A DNA stretch of 64,000 bases, from positions 2,235,001 to 2,299,000 of the forward strand of contig NZ_CP136422.1 of assembly GCF_034355335.1 (NCBI RefSeq), in the 5' to 3' direction. Source of the stretch: Blautia coccoides (GTDB lineage: Bacteria; Bacillota; Clostridia; Lachnospirales; Lachnospiraceae). This document shows, piece after piece, positions 18,254-28,366 of the stretch. The translations under genes and the position numbers were made by a program. The stretch's first letter is position 1. Each line of letters starts with the position of its first letter. The notes beneath the pieces are model-generated. The model saw only the letters and a list, made by a program, of their open reading frames with translations. It was not told the origin of the DNA and did no database searches.

Positions 18254-18829
18254 GTGAATGGAAAGCATAGAATTGTTATAGGCATGAGTGGTGCATCCGG
18301 TGCCCCTCTTGCGATTGAACTGTTAAAACAACTGAGAGATCATAAAGACTGGCTGGAAGTTCATCTGATCGTTACGAAAGGAGCTGAGATGACTTTAGGG
18401 CAGGAAACGGAATGCTGCTTGGAAGAGCTTTGGACTCTTGCAGACGTTGTCCATGACTGCAAAAACATAGGGGCTGCTCCTGCCAGTGGAAGTTTTAAAA
18501 CAATGGGAATGATCGTGGTCCCCTGCAGTATGAAGACGCTGGCAGGGATCGTCAGTGGATATAGTGATAACCTTCTGCTTCGGGCAGCAGATGTGACACT
18601 CAAGGAGCGCAGGAAGCTGGTGCTTGTGACAAGGGAATGTCCACTCGGAACCATTCATCTTAGGAATATGTTGGAGATCAGTCAGCTTGGAGGTGTGGTC
18701 ATTCCACCGGTTCTTAGTTATTACGGCCGTCCGAAAAGTATTGAAGACTGCAGCCGGCATATCGTTGGAAAGATACTCGACCAGTTTGATCTTGAAGGGG
18801 AGGAGTTTCACCGTTGGGAAGGAATGTAA
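18254..18829 (+). CDS. lpdB: UbiX-family flavin prenyltransferase (LpdB-like)
   Basis: Makes the prenylated FMN cofactor required by UbiD decarboxylases, from reduced FMN and dimethylallyl (pyro)phosphate. At 191 aa it has the family length and motifs: IGMSGASGAPLAIELL (FMN loop), VVPCSMKTLAGIVSGYSDNLL and LVLVTRECPLGTIHLRNM. The start is taken as GTG at 18254, preceded by AAAGGAG 8 nt away; the frame opens 29 codons earlier without a ribosome site. It is divergent from the LysR gene and followed by the LpdD-like gene after 32 bp. Together with the upstream UbiD protein it forms a complete decarboxylase set. Confidence 0.92.
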   Translation: MNGKHRIVIGMSGASGAPLAIELLKQLRDHKDWLEVHLIVTKGAEMTLGQETECCLEELWTLADVVHDCKNIGAAPASGSFKTMGMIVVPCSMKTLAGIVSGYSDNLLLRAADVTLKERRKLVLVTRECPLGTIHLRNMLEISQLGGVVIPPVLSYYGRPKSIEDCSRHIVGKILDQFDLEGEEFHRWEGM

Positions 18830-18861
18830 TATGGCGAAAGATCAGATAAGGAAATGATAGT

Positions 18862-19224
18862 ATGAATACATGGAAATGTTCAATCAAAAAAACAATAGAT
18901 CAATGGGAAATAGAAATTGGTCTTACCAGTATAGGTGAGGATCTTTTGGCATTTGTTGCGGGCGGACGGAAGCCGCATATCGGATGTACGGTGATCGCTG
19001 TCCCCAGAGAGTCCCTTACCGGAAAAGGCGTAAGCACTACCTCGTCTGTCATTAATGTGACAGGACATAAAGATGATATTATCTGCCGGGAAATTGCGGA
19101 GATCTTGTGTAGGAAATACCAGCATACCGTTGTTTGTACGGGTGGGGTGCATATCGATCATATTGAAGCGGAGATGATACAGAAGATTATGAATGCTGTA
19201 GTACAAATGGCAGAAAAATTATAA
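18862..19224 (+). CDS. lpdD: LpdD-like small protein of UbiD/UbiX decarboxylase system
   Basis: A 120-aa protein resembling the third component of gallate/vanillate-type decarboxylases (LpdD/prenylated-flavin chaperone-like). Recognisable segments are VAGGRKPHIGCTVIAVPR and VVCTGGVHIDHIEAEMIQKI. In bacteria with such systems this protein is encoded beside ubiX and ubiD and is thought to help load or mature prenyl-FMN; the precise mechanism is not something I can read here. It lies 32 bp after ubiX and is probably co-transcribed. Confidence 0.75.
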   Translation: MNTWKCSIKKTIDQWEIEIGLTSIGEDLLAFVAGGRKPHIGCTVIAVPRESLTGKGVSTTSSVINVTGHKDDIICREIAEILCRKYQHTVVCTGGVHIDHIEAEMIQKIMNAVVQMAEKL

Positions 19225-19299
19225 TGTATGGAAGTAAAATAAATATCTTTGAGTTATCAGAACCACATAACAGTGATGTAAGAGAAGGTTGGTAATTAT

Positions 19300-20193
19300 A
19301 TGTTAAATTTGTACCAGATGATCGATTATACGAAAAAACTTCCATTTCGCATCCATAATATAAGAAGAGCTGATATCATGGATGAATTTGGAGATTCAAA
19401 AAATGTTCTGGATCATTGGCATTGGGAACTTGAGATCACATATACGTATGTGGGACATGCACATCATTATATCGATGGAATCTGTTATGAAGCAAATCCA
19501 GGCTCTTTATTCATTGTGAATGCAGAGAGTATTCATAAAGTAATCTCAGATATTGAAATCCCGAAAGATGTAGATGTTGTGGCAACGGTAATCCAAGTGA
19601 ATCCTGAGTTTATGGGACAAATATTAGATAACTTTGGATCAAGGTACTTTATTGCTGAGCCTGCAATCCAAAAAAGGGATTATGAAAAGATCATGAAGAG
19701 CTTTTGTAAATACGCAGATAGGGATTCTTACCAAGAGCTGGAACGCCTTTCATTACTCGGCACACTTTTTGATCTATTGTCCAGATTGTGTGGAGAATTT
19801 CTATATGAGAAAGAATCTATATTTCCGATCAATAGCCAGAAGAATTTGGAACGTCTTCGGGGAATCATGAATTATATCAATGATCATTATAAAGAAAGCC
19901 TGCTGCAGCGAGAAGTTGCAGAAAGATTCTATTTTTCAAAGGAATATTTTTCGCGTTTTTTTCGCAAAAATACGGGAATGACATTCAAAGAATATCTCAT
20001 GCGTGTGCGGGTAAAATCAGCAAGGGAGGCGGTAGTCAGAACGGATGATTCGATGCTGGAGATTGCATTGGAGAGTGGTTTTACGGATTCAAGAGCCTTG
20101 ATCATTGCTTTCAGAGCAGTGTACGGAGAGACGCCATATCAGTATCGAAAAAAATATGCCAGTGCAAATTTGCGTAATTTTAAAGATAATTAA
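19300..20193 (+). CDS. AraC-family transcriptional regulator
   Basis: A 297-aa regulator with an N-terminal cupin-like sensing domain (HWHWELEITYTYVGHAHHYIDG, residues ~40-110) and a C-terminal AraC double helix-turn-helix (residues ~195-295; YFSKEYFSRFFRKNTGMTFKEYL and ALIIAFRAVYGETPYQYRKKYA). It precedes a GPH symporter and a tannase on the same strand and probably controls them in response to a sugar or galloyl-glucose ligand (inference). The ATG at 19300 is preceded by AGAAGG. The 75-bp gap before it shows no clear operator. Confidence 0.9.
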   Translation: MLNLYQMIDYTKKLPFRIHNIRRADIMDEFGDSKNVLDHWHWELEITYTYVGHAHHYIDGICYEANPGSLFIVNAESIHKVISDIEIPKDVDVVATVIQVNPEFMGQILDNFGSRYFIAEPAIQKRDYEKIMKSFCKYADRDSYQELERLSLLGTLFDLLSRLCGEFLYEKESIFPINSQKNLERLRGIMNYINDHYKESLLQREVAERFYFSKEYFSRFFRKNTGMTFKEYLMRVRVKSAREAVVRTDDSMLEIALESGFTDSRALIIAFRAVYGETPYQYRKKYASANLRNFKDN

Positions 20194-20274
20194 TGTAAAG
20201 AAAACTCTTCCGGTCATTGGTATTATGTATGTACGAGGTAAGTCACATGAAAATACCATATGGGAGGAAATGAA

Positions 20275-21600
20275 ATGGATACAAACAAAAAAATACCAAT
20301 GTGGCAAAAAATAACTTATGGCTGCGGCGCTGGCGGCGGAAATGTAATGAGTACATTACTGGCAACTTTTTTAACCGCATACTATACGGACAGCGCAGGA
20401 ATTGCAGCTGCCGCAATCGGAACAATGTATATTGTCTGCAGACTTCTTGATGGAGCGACAGACCTTATAATGGGAGGAATTGTTGATAAGACACATACGA
20501 AGATCGGTAAGGCCAGACCTTGGGTGATGCTTTCAGCACCACTTATGTGTATTGGAATTATATTGATCTTAAATGTACCACAGGGAATAAATCACGCAAT
20601 GAAACTGGTATATGCATATCTGACATACATATTCCTTAATTGTATTGTTTATACCATCTTTGGTGTTGCCCATTCTGCGCTTCTTGCATGTATGACCAGA
20701 GACTTTAAGGATCGAAATACAACATCAACAGTATCGTCAATCATTAACAACTTATGCGGTCTTGTGGTCGGAACAGCCATTACCGGTCTTCAGATTAAAT
20801 TTGGATGGACTGTGACAAGTATAATTCTTGGCATTACTGCAGGTGTACTTATTTTAATTCCGGGATTATTATGCAAGGAAAATGCTGTGGAAGCGGAAGA
20901 CGCAGAGCACAAAGATACTCTTCCAATTAAAGAACAGCTTCCGGCAGTTCTTAAAAACAAATATTTCTGGTTAGCGCTTATCATTGGTGTGTGTACTTTA
21001 TTAGTGAACGCAAATGCAATCGCCGCTCAGATTTATTACTGTAATGTAGTTCTTGGTGAGCCAATGTTTATGGCACAGCTTATGTCAATGGGACAGTTAC
21101 CTGGAATCCTTATTTTATTCGTGATGCCATATTTTTCAAATAAGTTCTCAAAGAGAAGCTTTATGGTGTGCGGCGGACTTGTGATGCTGCTTGGATTTGT
21201 TCTTGTTGGATTTGCAGGAACCAATCACGGAATGCTTCTTGCTGGAACGATCCTTCGCTCCATCGGAATTGGACCTATGTTTGCAGGAATTTATGCGTTT
21301 GTTGCTGATGCGGCAGATTACGGAGAGTGGAAATTTGGGATTCGTTGCGAAGGATTTATGGCTTCATCTTCGTCTATTGGTTCTAAAATCGGTATTGGAT
21401 TTGGGTCTGCTATTACTACCTGGATACTTGCGGCAGCGGGATATGCCAAGGACGGTCAAATTACAGACAAGATTGTGAATGCGATCCGTTTTGACTATGG
21501 ATGGCTTGGAGCAATCCTTACGGTATTTCTTATCATTGCAGTTCTTTGTATGGATGTTGAGAAGTATTTACCACAGATTCGTAAAGAGTTGGATAAATAA
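20275..21600 (+). CDS. GPH-family (glycoside-pentoside-hexuronide) cation symporter
   Basis: A 441-aa, roughly twelve-helix MFS-type symporter. The GPH signature is clear: KITYGCGAGGGNVMSTLLATFLTAYYTD at the N-terminus and the loop DKTHTKIGKARPW; the second half includes RCEGFMASSSSIGSKIGIG. GPH proteins import glycosides with H+ or Na+. The start is ATG 20275, with GGGAGGAAA upstream, rather than the in-frame ATG at 20260. The tannase gene follows after 18 bp, so this transporter probably supplies galloyl glycosides or another plant glycoside ester to an intracellular tannase (inference from coupling). Confidence 0.9.
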   Translation: MDTNKKIPMWQKITYGCGAGGGNVMSTLLATFLTAYYTDSAGIAAAAIGTMYIVCRLLDGATDLIMGGIVDKTHTKIGKARPWVMLSAPLMCIGIILILNVPQGINHAMKLVYAYLTYIFLNCIVYTIFGVAHSALLACMTRDFKDRNTTSTVSSIINNLCGLVVGTAITGLQIKFGWTVTSIILGITAGVLILIPGLLCKENAVEAEDAEHKDTLPIKEQLPAVLKNKYFWLALIIGVCTLLVNANAIAAQIYYCNVVLGEPMFMAQLMSMGQLPGILILFVMPYFSNKFSKRSFMVCGGLVMLLGFVLVGFAGTNHGMLLAGTILRSIGIGPMFAGIYAFVADAADYGEWKFGIRCEGFMASSSSIGSKIGIGFGSAITTWILAAAGYAKDGQITDKIVNAIRFDYGWLGAILTVFLIIAVLCMDVEKYLPQIRKELDK

Positions 21601-21618
21601 CAGAATAGGAGAATATTG

Positions 21619-23013
21619 ATGTTTTTTGATAAAAATGATTATAAAGACGAACAAATAACATTAGATGGAAAATGTGTAGAGTATCGTGCATATCGAAATA
21701 TTCCTTATGTAGATAAGCCCGTGAATCCTGAGTTTCAGCAACTGAATATTTTTGTGCCAAAGGATCTTGTAGATGGAGGAATATTAAATGGATATACTAT
21801 TGATACAGCTCCGATCTTCATGCCGAATCAGGTTGGCGGATATATGCCGGCAGAACCGGGAGAACCGGGATATGAGATGTTTGCTAAGGATAAGATCAAT
21901 TCCATCTTCTTTGCATTAAACCATGGTTATGTTGTCGCGGCGCCCGGAATCAGAGGCCGTATTCAGAAGGATGCAGAGGGAAATTATAATGGAAAGGCTC
22001 CTGCCTGTATTGTAGACCATAAGGCGGCCGTGCGGTTTCTGCATGCGTTTGCTGATGATATTCCGGGAGATGCGGATAAGATCATAACAAATGGAACCAG
22101 TGCGGGTGGAGCTTTATCTTCACTGATGGGGGCAACCGGTGATCATCCGGATTATGAGAAGTATTTAGAAGAAATCGGGGCAGCAGATGCAAGTGATGCT
22201 GTTTTTGCAGCTTCTTGTTATTGTCCAATCACGAATCTTGAGCATGCAGATATGGCTTATGAGTGGCAGTTCCATAATGTGAATGACTATAGGCGTATGA
22301 GTATGAGGCTGGAGGGAGGACGTCCTTCCTTTACACCAGAAGACGGAACAATGACAGATGATCAGATACGAATCTCGCAGGAAGAAGCGAGACTGTTCCC
22401 GGAGTATGTAAATTCATTGGCACTTAAGGATGCAACAGGTAATACGTTAAGCTTGGATGAAAACGGAGATGGAAGTTTTAAGGAATACGTTAAGTCTGTT
22501 ATTCTTGCATCCGCTCAGACAGCCATTGATCAGGGAATCGATCTTAGCGACAAGGAATGGCTTACGATTGAGGACGGTAAAGCTGTAGCTATGGATTTCT
22601 ATGGATTTGCCTGCGATATTACAAGAATGAAGAATGCCCCTGCATTTGATGATGTTACGATGAACAGTCCTGAAAATGACTTATTTGGTAACCAGGCGGT
22701 GAACTGCAGACATTTTACGGAATATAGTCTGAAGAATAGTACATGTGAGGGAACAAAGGCGGAACCTGAAATTATTAAAATGTTAAATCCCATGGACTAT
22801 ATTGAAGATGAAAAGGCAAAAACTGCAAAATATTTCAGGATTCGTCATGGTGAGAGCGACAGAGATACATCTCTTGCGATTTCCGCAATACTTACACTGA
22901 AGCTACAGGAGACAGGAAGTGTTGTGGATTATGCATCACCTTGGGGGATACCTCACTCAGGAGATTATGATCTGAAGGAGTTATTTTCTTGGATTGATTC
23001 TATTTGTAAATAA
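21619..23013 (+). CDS. Tannase (subtype B-like alpha/beta hydrolase)
   Basis: A 464-aa serine esterase with no signal peptide, predicted to cleave galloyl esters of hydrolysable tannins into gallate and glucose in the cytoplasm. The nucleophile motif GTSAGGALS places Ser161; the region HGESDRDTS holds Asp414/Asp416 and IPHSGD holds His446. These spacings agree closely with the known L. plantarum tannase (469 aa; Ser163, Asp419, His451). APGIRGRI and CYCPITNLEHADMAYEW are also tannase-like. It follows the GPH symporter by 18 bp with AGGAG 7 nt before the ATG. In the same block lie UbiD, UbiX and LpdD homologues, giving a path from tannin to gallate to pyrogallol. A feruloyl-type esterase is the main alternative. 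Confidence 0.82.
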   Translation: MFFDKNDYKDEQITLDGKCVEYRAYRNIPYVDKPVNPEFQQLNIFVPKDLVDGGILNGYTIDTAPIFMPNQVGGYMPAEPGEPGYEMFAKDKINSIFFALNHGYVVAAPGIRGRIQKDAEGNYNGKAPACIVDHKAAVRFLHAFADDIPGDADKIITNGTSAGGALSSLMGATGDHPDYEKYLEEIGAADASDAVFAASCYCPITNLEHADMAYEWQFHNVNDYRRMSMRLEGGRPSFTPEDGTMTDDQIRISQEEARLFPEYVNSLALKDATGNTLSLDENGDGSFKEYVKSVILASAQTAIDQGIDLSDKEWLTIEDGKAVAMDFYGFACDITRMKNAPAFDDVTMNSPENDLFGNQAVNCRHFTEYSLKNSTCEGTKAEPEIIKMLNPMDYIEDEKAKTAKYFRIRHGESDRDTSLAISAILTLKLQETGSVVDYASPWGIPHSGDYDLKELFSWIDSICK

Positions 23014-23551
23014 CTGCAGTTTATCAGTTCAGTATATTTCATGTAAAAACTTTATCAGGAGAGACAAAATCTCAATTAGTTGAATAAATTCAATGTTTGA
23101 AAAGCAGCGATAAATGAGGTGGGTGTTCATAGAACTGAATCAGTTATATAAGAAACTTGGAATGTTGTTTTCGGATTGTCAGAAAAAATAGGAAGCAATT
23201 ATATCACATACATTACGACCGTGGGAAGGGGTTGAAGGCTGGATCTTTTGTCAGTCCTAGATTGCACCCTGGTGTATCCGCAGAATCTGGGAGAAGTGAA
23301 ACTGGAAGGCACAAAGGACAATCCTTTGTGCCTTCCAGTTTCATTGATTTTTAAGAATTATTAGTCTGCGAATAGAAGCTCTCTTTTATTCGATCCAAAA
23401 GATGCGTCACCGCAAAATATGTTGTTTCGTAATGCATGTAAGATATAATGTTTTTACCCCACACAAGGGAGTGTGAAACTTTTTCTGTAAATATGTGATT
23501 GAAGGGTTCTTCTATGATAAAATCAAAATAATCATAGGAGGGCCTTTTATT
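23014..23551. other. Intergenic region: decayed sequence, terminator, IS256 left end
   Basis: No intact gene seen. Around 23125-23235 short frames read like a broken protein N-terminus (ELNQLYKKLGMLFSDCQKK, then a stop), possibly a degraded PucR-like regulator, but this is weak. A perfect 22-bp stem follows at 23297-23343. From about 23465 to 23551 the sequence looks like the left end and leader of an IS256-type element, ending in the transposase ribosome site TAGGAGGG. Confidence 0.4.
23297..23343. terminator. Strong 22-bp hairpin downstream of tannase
   Basis: Bases 23297-23318 pair perfectly with 23322-23343 around a CAA loop, followed by ATTGATTTTT. It is about 280 bp beyond the tannase stop and is likely the operon's terminator; the symmetry would let it act in both directions. 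Confidence 0.7.
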
Positions 23552-25249
23552 ATGGCAAGAGAGAAGAAACCTGTACATCGGGTACAAATGACAGAAGGAA
23601 AACGTAACATTATCCATCAGCTCCTGGAAGAATACGATATTCAGACAGCTGAAGATATTCAGGATGCTCTGAAAGATCTTCTGGGTGGAACGATCAAAGA
23701 AATGATGGAAGCAGAAATGGAGGATCATCTGGGATATGAAAAATCTGAACGCTCTGATAACGAGGATTACAGAAATGGCTACAAACGCAAACGCGTAAAC
23801 AGCAGTTATGGCACCATGGAGATTGAGGTCCCTCAGGATCGCAAATCCACTTTTCAGCCTCAGGTCGTAAAAAAACGTCAGAAAGATATTTCAGATATTG
23901 ATCAGAAGATCATTTCCATGTACGCCAAAGGGATGACCACCAGACAGATTTCTGAAACGATCGAAGATATTTACGGCTTTGAAACTTCGGAAGGATTTAT
24001 TTCTGATGTAACAGATAAGATCCTTCCTCAGATCGAAGACTGGCAGAACCGACCCTTAGATGAAATATATCCGATCCTTTTTATCGATGCGATCCACTAT
24101 TCTGTCCGGGATAACGGGGTGATCCGCAAACTAGCGGCATATGTGATCCTGGGGATCAATATAGAAGCCTATTATCATTATGAGAAGAATAACAACCACA
24201 CAACACAGGCAGGCATCCTGCAGCTTCATGAGATCATACTACAGGCACTTGATCACGCGTTAGAACTGACACTGATCGAAAGTAATCCTGCAAAGAACAT
24301 CAATCCGGCGACAAAAGAAGTCTCTATCTTGTTCACAGATTTTATGCTGGAATGGCTAGAAATGATGAAGCAGTGTGTGGAAGAGACTACATTTGCCAGC
24401 TACTCTATAATGGTCAAAAGACGTATCGTACCATATTTTAAGGAGAAACAATATACTCTGGCCAATATGGAAGAAAATCCTAAGTATATACAGGAGTATT
24501 ATCAGCATGAGTTGGATCTGGGATTATCAGCAAACACAGTCATCCACCGCCATGCAAATATCAGGAAAGCGTTAAAGTATGTTGTGAAGATCGGTCTCAT
24601 CAAGTCGAATCCAGCAGACTGTATCGAAAGGCCAAGAAAACTGAATTATGCAGTATCGTATTATAAGGCGGATGAGTTGAGCCGGCTTTTTGAGGTTTCC
24701 AGAGGGGACCCGTTGGAACTTGGGATCTTGCTGGCTTCCTTTTATGGACTGCGAAGAAGTGAGATCGTAGGACTGAAATGGGATGCCATAGATTTTGAGC
24801 AAAAGACGATCACGATCAAATATACTGTTACAGAGGTAAACTTTGAGGGGAAACTAAAACGTATAGAGAAAGAACGTACAAAATCGAAGAGCAGCTGCAG
24901 GACATTGCCGTTAGTAAAGCCATTTGAGGATCTGCTCATCAGGCTGTACCTTCAACAGAAAGAAAATCGAAGGCTGTGCGGTGACTGTTACTGTCAGGAA
25001 TATTTGGACTTTATTTATGTAAATGAAATGGGAGAACGGATGAAACCGGGATTTCTGACACAGCATTTTTCTATACTGCTGAAGAAGAATGGCCTGAGGA
25101 AGATACGTTTTCATGATCTCAGGCACCCTTATGTCAAGCCCACAACAAAAAACATCATACTGCAACAAAAGCCAATGCACTATTGTTACAGTATGATTGC
25201 TCATAAACTTTTAAGAAAGCATTGTAATATATTACTTATGGATATCTAG
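23552..25249 (+). pseudogene. Chimera: IS256 transposase N-terminus fused in frame to tyrosine integrase, 3' end cut by RM island
   Basis: The first ~205 residues are an IS256-family (Transposase_mut) protein: MAREKKPVHRVQMTEGKRN, DHLGYEKSERSDNEDYRNGY, GFISDVTDKILPQIEDWQNR and the first catalytic Asp in ILFIDAIHYSVRDNG. At about 24165 it switches, in frame and without a stop, to a tyrosine integrase closely related to the ICE integrase at 56155, starting in the first core-binding domain (YYHYEKNNNHTTQAGILQLHE). The integrase part runs to FHDLRH at 25112-25126, where similarity stops exactly and unrelated sequence takes over; the last 62 integrase codons are found at 31687-31875. The ribosome site AGGAGG precedes the ATG at 23552. 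The product lacks two catalytic residues of each parent and should be dead as a recombinase. Confidence 0.88.
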
Positions 25250-25291
25250 AACTTGATGCCACTCCACTGACTTTGAAATAAGGACTTACTT

Positions 25292-28200
25292 CTAATTGAG
25301 GTCCCCACTATATTTTACAGTTTCTTCCGCAACCATACTCAATTCAGGTATCTGTGTTTGGTATGTATATTTCTTTTTCAGACGTTCATAGAGCACTGTG
25401 CCTACGGACTCCATTACTTGTTTCATCATGTCCGGATCGGAGAACATACGCACAAAAAAATCATCGTTCTGCTCATAGCGTGTGGCTGCCATTTCCGGGA
25501 AATCTTTTTCAAAGAGCAGCATAAAAGTCTTACGGTCATTGTTCCTTGCGTAGCTTTGCCATTTTTCCTCGGAAGCATAATCATTTTCAAGCTGCAACAG
25601 CACTTTGTCCATCTCGGTAAAGTTTGTGCCGTACTTCTCATTTATTTTCTCTATTAAAATAGTCAGCGGGTCTTTTTTCTTTTCCCGCCTGCCGGATTCA
25701 CCTGTAATCGGGTGGAAACCTTCTTCTGTGCCTTCTAAGCCGATATTCCCTTCAAAGTCTTTTTCCAGACGGTAATACTCAAGTAGAACCTTGTCATCCA
25801 CATAAACCTTGTCTATATCACCCTTTGGCAGCATGGTTGCAAGAAATTTGGCATATACACTGAACTTATGAATATCCTTGTCAAACAAACGGCACACTTG
25901 TGTGATAAAGGCATAGATGCGGTTAAAGCGCGATAAGGTAGATTTAAATAAATCCTTTTTATCATCTGTCAGCGCTTCATAACGATCCAACGCAGGCTTT
26001 ATTGTTCCCTGCAGTCTGCCCATATCTCCAGCCATCTGTCTCTTGCCTGCATAGAAGATATCGGTAAAACGCTCTATCTCTATCTGCTGGTAAACGCGAA
26101 ATTCATCAAGCGTATTTTTCAAGTCATATACAACGTTCGGGTTCGTTTCTTCCTCCAGAATTGTTTCTTCATAATACGGCTCAAAAGCTTCCCTGATATC
26201 CTCAGCAGAATTCACGAAATCTAAGACAAAGGTATCCTGTTTCCCACGCATGGTGCGATTTAAACGTGACAAAGTCTGCACGGCTTTTACTCCGGATAAC
26301 TTCTTATCCACAAACATCGTGTGTAAAAGCGGTTCATCAAAACCTGTCTGGTATTTTTCAGCGACAATCAGCATACCGAATTCATCTGTATGGAATGCCT
26401 TTGGCAATGCTTTTGCTTTGATCGTTTCTCCGGCTTTATTCTTATTCATTTTCTCTTCGGTATATTTTTCGCCATCATCTTCCACCTCGCCGGAAAATGC
26501 AACCAGCACATCAAGGTCAGTATACCCCTTCTCCTGGATCTGGCGTTTAAATTCAAGTAAATAGCGAACCGCATGCAGGCGGGAAGGTGTGACAATCATT
26601 GCTTTGGCCTTACCGCCAATCTTGTGCATAGTCACGCTTCTGAAATGTTCCAACATGACCGCTGTTTTCTGCGATATATTGTGGGGATGCAGCGTTTCAT
26701 AATTGATGATAGCCTTCACGCCTGCAGCCGTATCCAGTTCCGGATTGTCTGCAATCGACTTTGTTATCTTATAATACATCTTATAGGTCATGTAGTTTTG
26801 AAGCACGTCCAGGATAAACCTCTCCTCAATGGCCTGCCGCATGGAATAAATATGGAACGGATGATATTTACCATCATCATCTCTCCATCCAAACATCTGT
26901 AACGTTTTTTCTTTTGGGGTGGCAGTAAATGCAAAAAAGGATAAATTATCATGAATTCCCTGCGCAGCAAGCTCATCGAGCAGCTTGTCCTCATCATCCT
27001 TTCTGTTCGCCTCCTCTTCACGCTCCATCTCAGCATATTCTTCCAGAATTTTTTCGGTATCAGCCAGGGCCCGCTTAAGCTTTTTAGCGGCGTCACCCGT
27101 CTGGGAAGAGTGGGCCTCATCTATAATAACGGCAAAACGCCTGTTATCCGCCTTAACTTCTTTATAGATAACAGGAAATTTCTGTAAGGTTGTGATGATA
27201 ATGCCAGTGCCCGCTTCAATGGCTTCCTTTAACTGCTGTGCATTCTTATCAATTTTTTGTACAACACCGTCCACATGGTCAAATTGATAAACTGTGTTTT
27301 GTAACTGGCTGTCAAGCACTCTGCGGTCGGTAACAATAATCACAGACTGGAATATCTTTTCATTGTGATCATCATGCAGGGCGCTCAAGCGGTGGGCAAG
27401 CCACGCAATCGAATTAGACTTGCCGGAACCGGCGCTGTGTTGAATCAGATAATTATGTCCTGATCCATTTTCCCTTACATCCCGAAGCAGCTTTGTGACG
27501 ACATCCAACTGGTGATAGCGGGGAAATATCATGCGTTCCTCTTTGACTTCACCTGTTTTCTCATCTTTTTCTACCTGCAGATGCAGATATTTATGGAGAA
27601 TTTCGAGCAGGCGCTCTTTGCGGAGGACGGATTTCCACAGATAATCCGTATCATAGCCATCCGGATTATTTGGATTGCCTTTTCCGCCAACATTGCCCGC
27701 ACCGTTACTTCCCTGGTTAAATGGGAGAAAATAGGTCTTATTCCCCTGCAGGCGTGTGGTCATATATACATTTGTAAGATCTACCGCAAAATGGACGAGC
27801 ACGCGATTTTTAAATTCAAAAATTGCATCATTTCCAGCGCGGTCAAACTTATACTGTGTGATGGCATTCGCCGCGTCCTGCCCGGTGAATTGGCACTTCA
27901 ACTCCATGGAGATGACAGGGATTCCGTTGAGAAACAGCACCATATCAATACTGTTTTCATTTTGTAGAGAGTAATGCAGCTGCCTTGTGCAGTGCATGAT
28001 ATTTGAATCGTATTGCTTTACCGTCGTTTCATTTATAGAAGTCTCCGGTTTCCAAAATACTGCGCGGAATTTGATGCCGCGGTCGGTAAAACCTTGGCGA
28101 AGAACCCGCAGCAGGCCAACCATTTTAACCTCACGGCAGAAACGGCCAATCATCTGTTTTTCGCTGTCCAAGCCGTAAATCTTCACATAGCGCTCCCACT

Positions 28201-28363
28201 GCTTTGGCTGACTGGCTTTTATAAAGGACAAAAAGGTGGCTTTGTCCAGTGCTAACTTGCGGTCAAAGGCTTTCGGATTGCCTTTTGCATAACCACCCTC
28301 GGTGCAGAGGTAGGTTTCAATGTCTTCTTCAAAGCGTTTCTCTTTTGTATCAAAATCGGGCAT
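25292..28363 (-). CDS. hsdR: Type I restriction enzyme, R (translocase/nuclease) subunit
   Basis: The 1023-aa restriction subunit of a type I system: ATP-driven translocation and cleavage of unmodified DNA, in complex with HsdM and HsdS. The N-terminal PD-(D/E)XK nuclease domain shows the ...VISMELKC segment near residue 155; the helicase core has Walker A QHSAGSGKSNSIAW near 308, DEAH-type IIDEAHSSQTG near 415, FFAFTATPKEKTL, and motif VI-like QTLSRLNRTMRGK. The C-terminal helical domain contacts the methylase. The gene begins 3 bp after hsdS, last in the hsdM-hsdS-hsdR order. It appears intact. Confidence 0.94.
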   Translation of the reverse strand: MPDFDTKEKRFEEDIETYLCTEGGYAKGNPKAFDRKLALDKATFLSFIKASQPKQWERYVKIYGLDSEKQMIGRFCREVKMVGLLRVLRQGFTDRGIKFRAVFWKPETSINETTVKQYDSNIMHCTRQLHYSLQNENSIDMVLFLNGIPVISMELKCQFTGQDAANAITQYKFDRAGNDAIFEFKNRVLVHFAVDLTNVYMTTRLQGNKTYFLPFNQGSNGAGNVGGKGNPNNPDGYDTDYLWKSVLRKERLLEILHKYLHLQVEKDEKTGEVKEERMIFPRYHQLDVVTKLLRDVRENGSGHNYLIQHSAGSGKSNSIAWLAHRLSALHDDHNEKIFQSVIIVTDRRVLDSQLQNTVYQFDHVDGVVQKIDKNAQQLKEAIEAGTGIIITTLQKFPVIYKEVKADNRRFAVIIDEAHSSQTGDAAKKLKRALADTEKILEEYAEMEREEEANRKDDEDKLLDELAAQGIHDNLSFFAFTATPKEKTLQMFGWRDDDGKYHPFHIYSMRQAIEERFILDVLQNYMTYKMYYKITKSIADNPELDTAAGVKAIINYETLHPHNISQKTAVMLEHFRSVTMHKIGGKAKAMIVTPSRLHAVRYLLEFKRQIQEKGYTDLDVLVAFSGEVEDDGEKYTEEKMNKNKAGETIKAKALPKAFHTDEFGMLIVAEKYQTGFDEPLLHTMFVDKKLSGVKAVQTLSRLNRTMRGKQDTFVLDFVNSAEDIREAFEPYYEETILEEETNPNVVYDLKNTLDEFRVYQQIEIERFTDIFYAGKRQMAGDMGRLQGTIKPALDRYEALTDDKKDLFKSTLSRFNRIYAFITQVCRLFDKDIHKFSVYAKFLATMLPKGDIDKVYVDDKVLLEYYRLEKDFEGNIGLEGTEEGFHPITGESGRREKKKDPLTILIEKINEKYGTNFTEMDKVLLQLENDYASEEKWQSYARNNDRKTFMLLFEKDFPEMAATRYEQNDDFFVRMFSDPDMMKQVMESVGTVLYERLKKKYTYQTQIPELSMVAEETVKYSGDLN

Positions 28364-28366
28364 GGG

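Noticed and set aside
23125..23345. Remnant of a PucR-like regulator after the tannase gene
   Set aside because: Short broken frames look only vaguely protein-like, and the end is a perfect hairpin better explained as a terminator.
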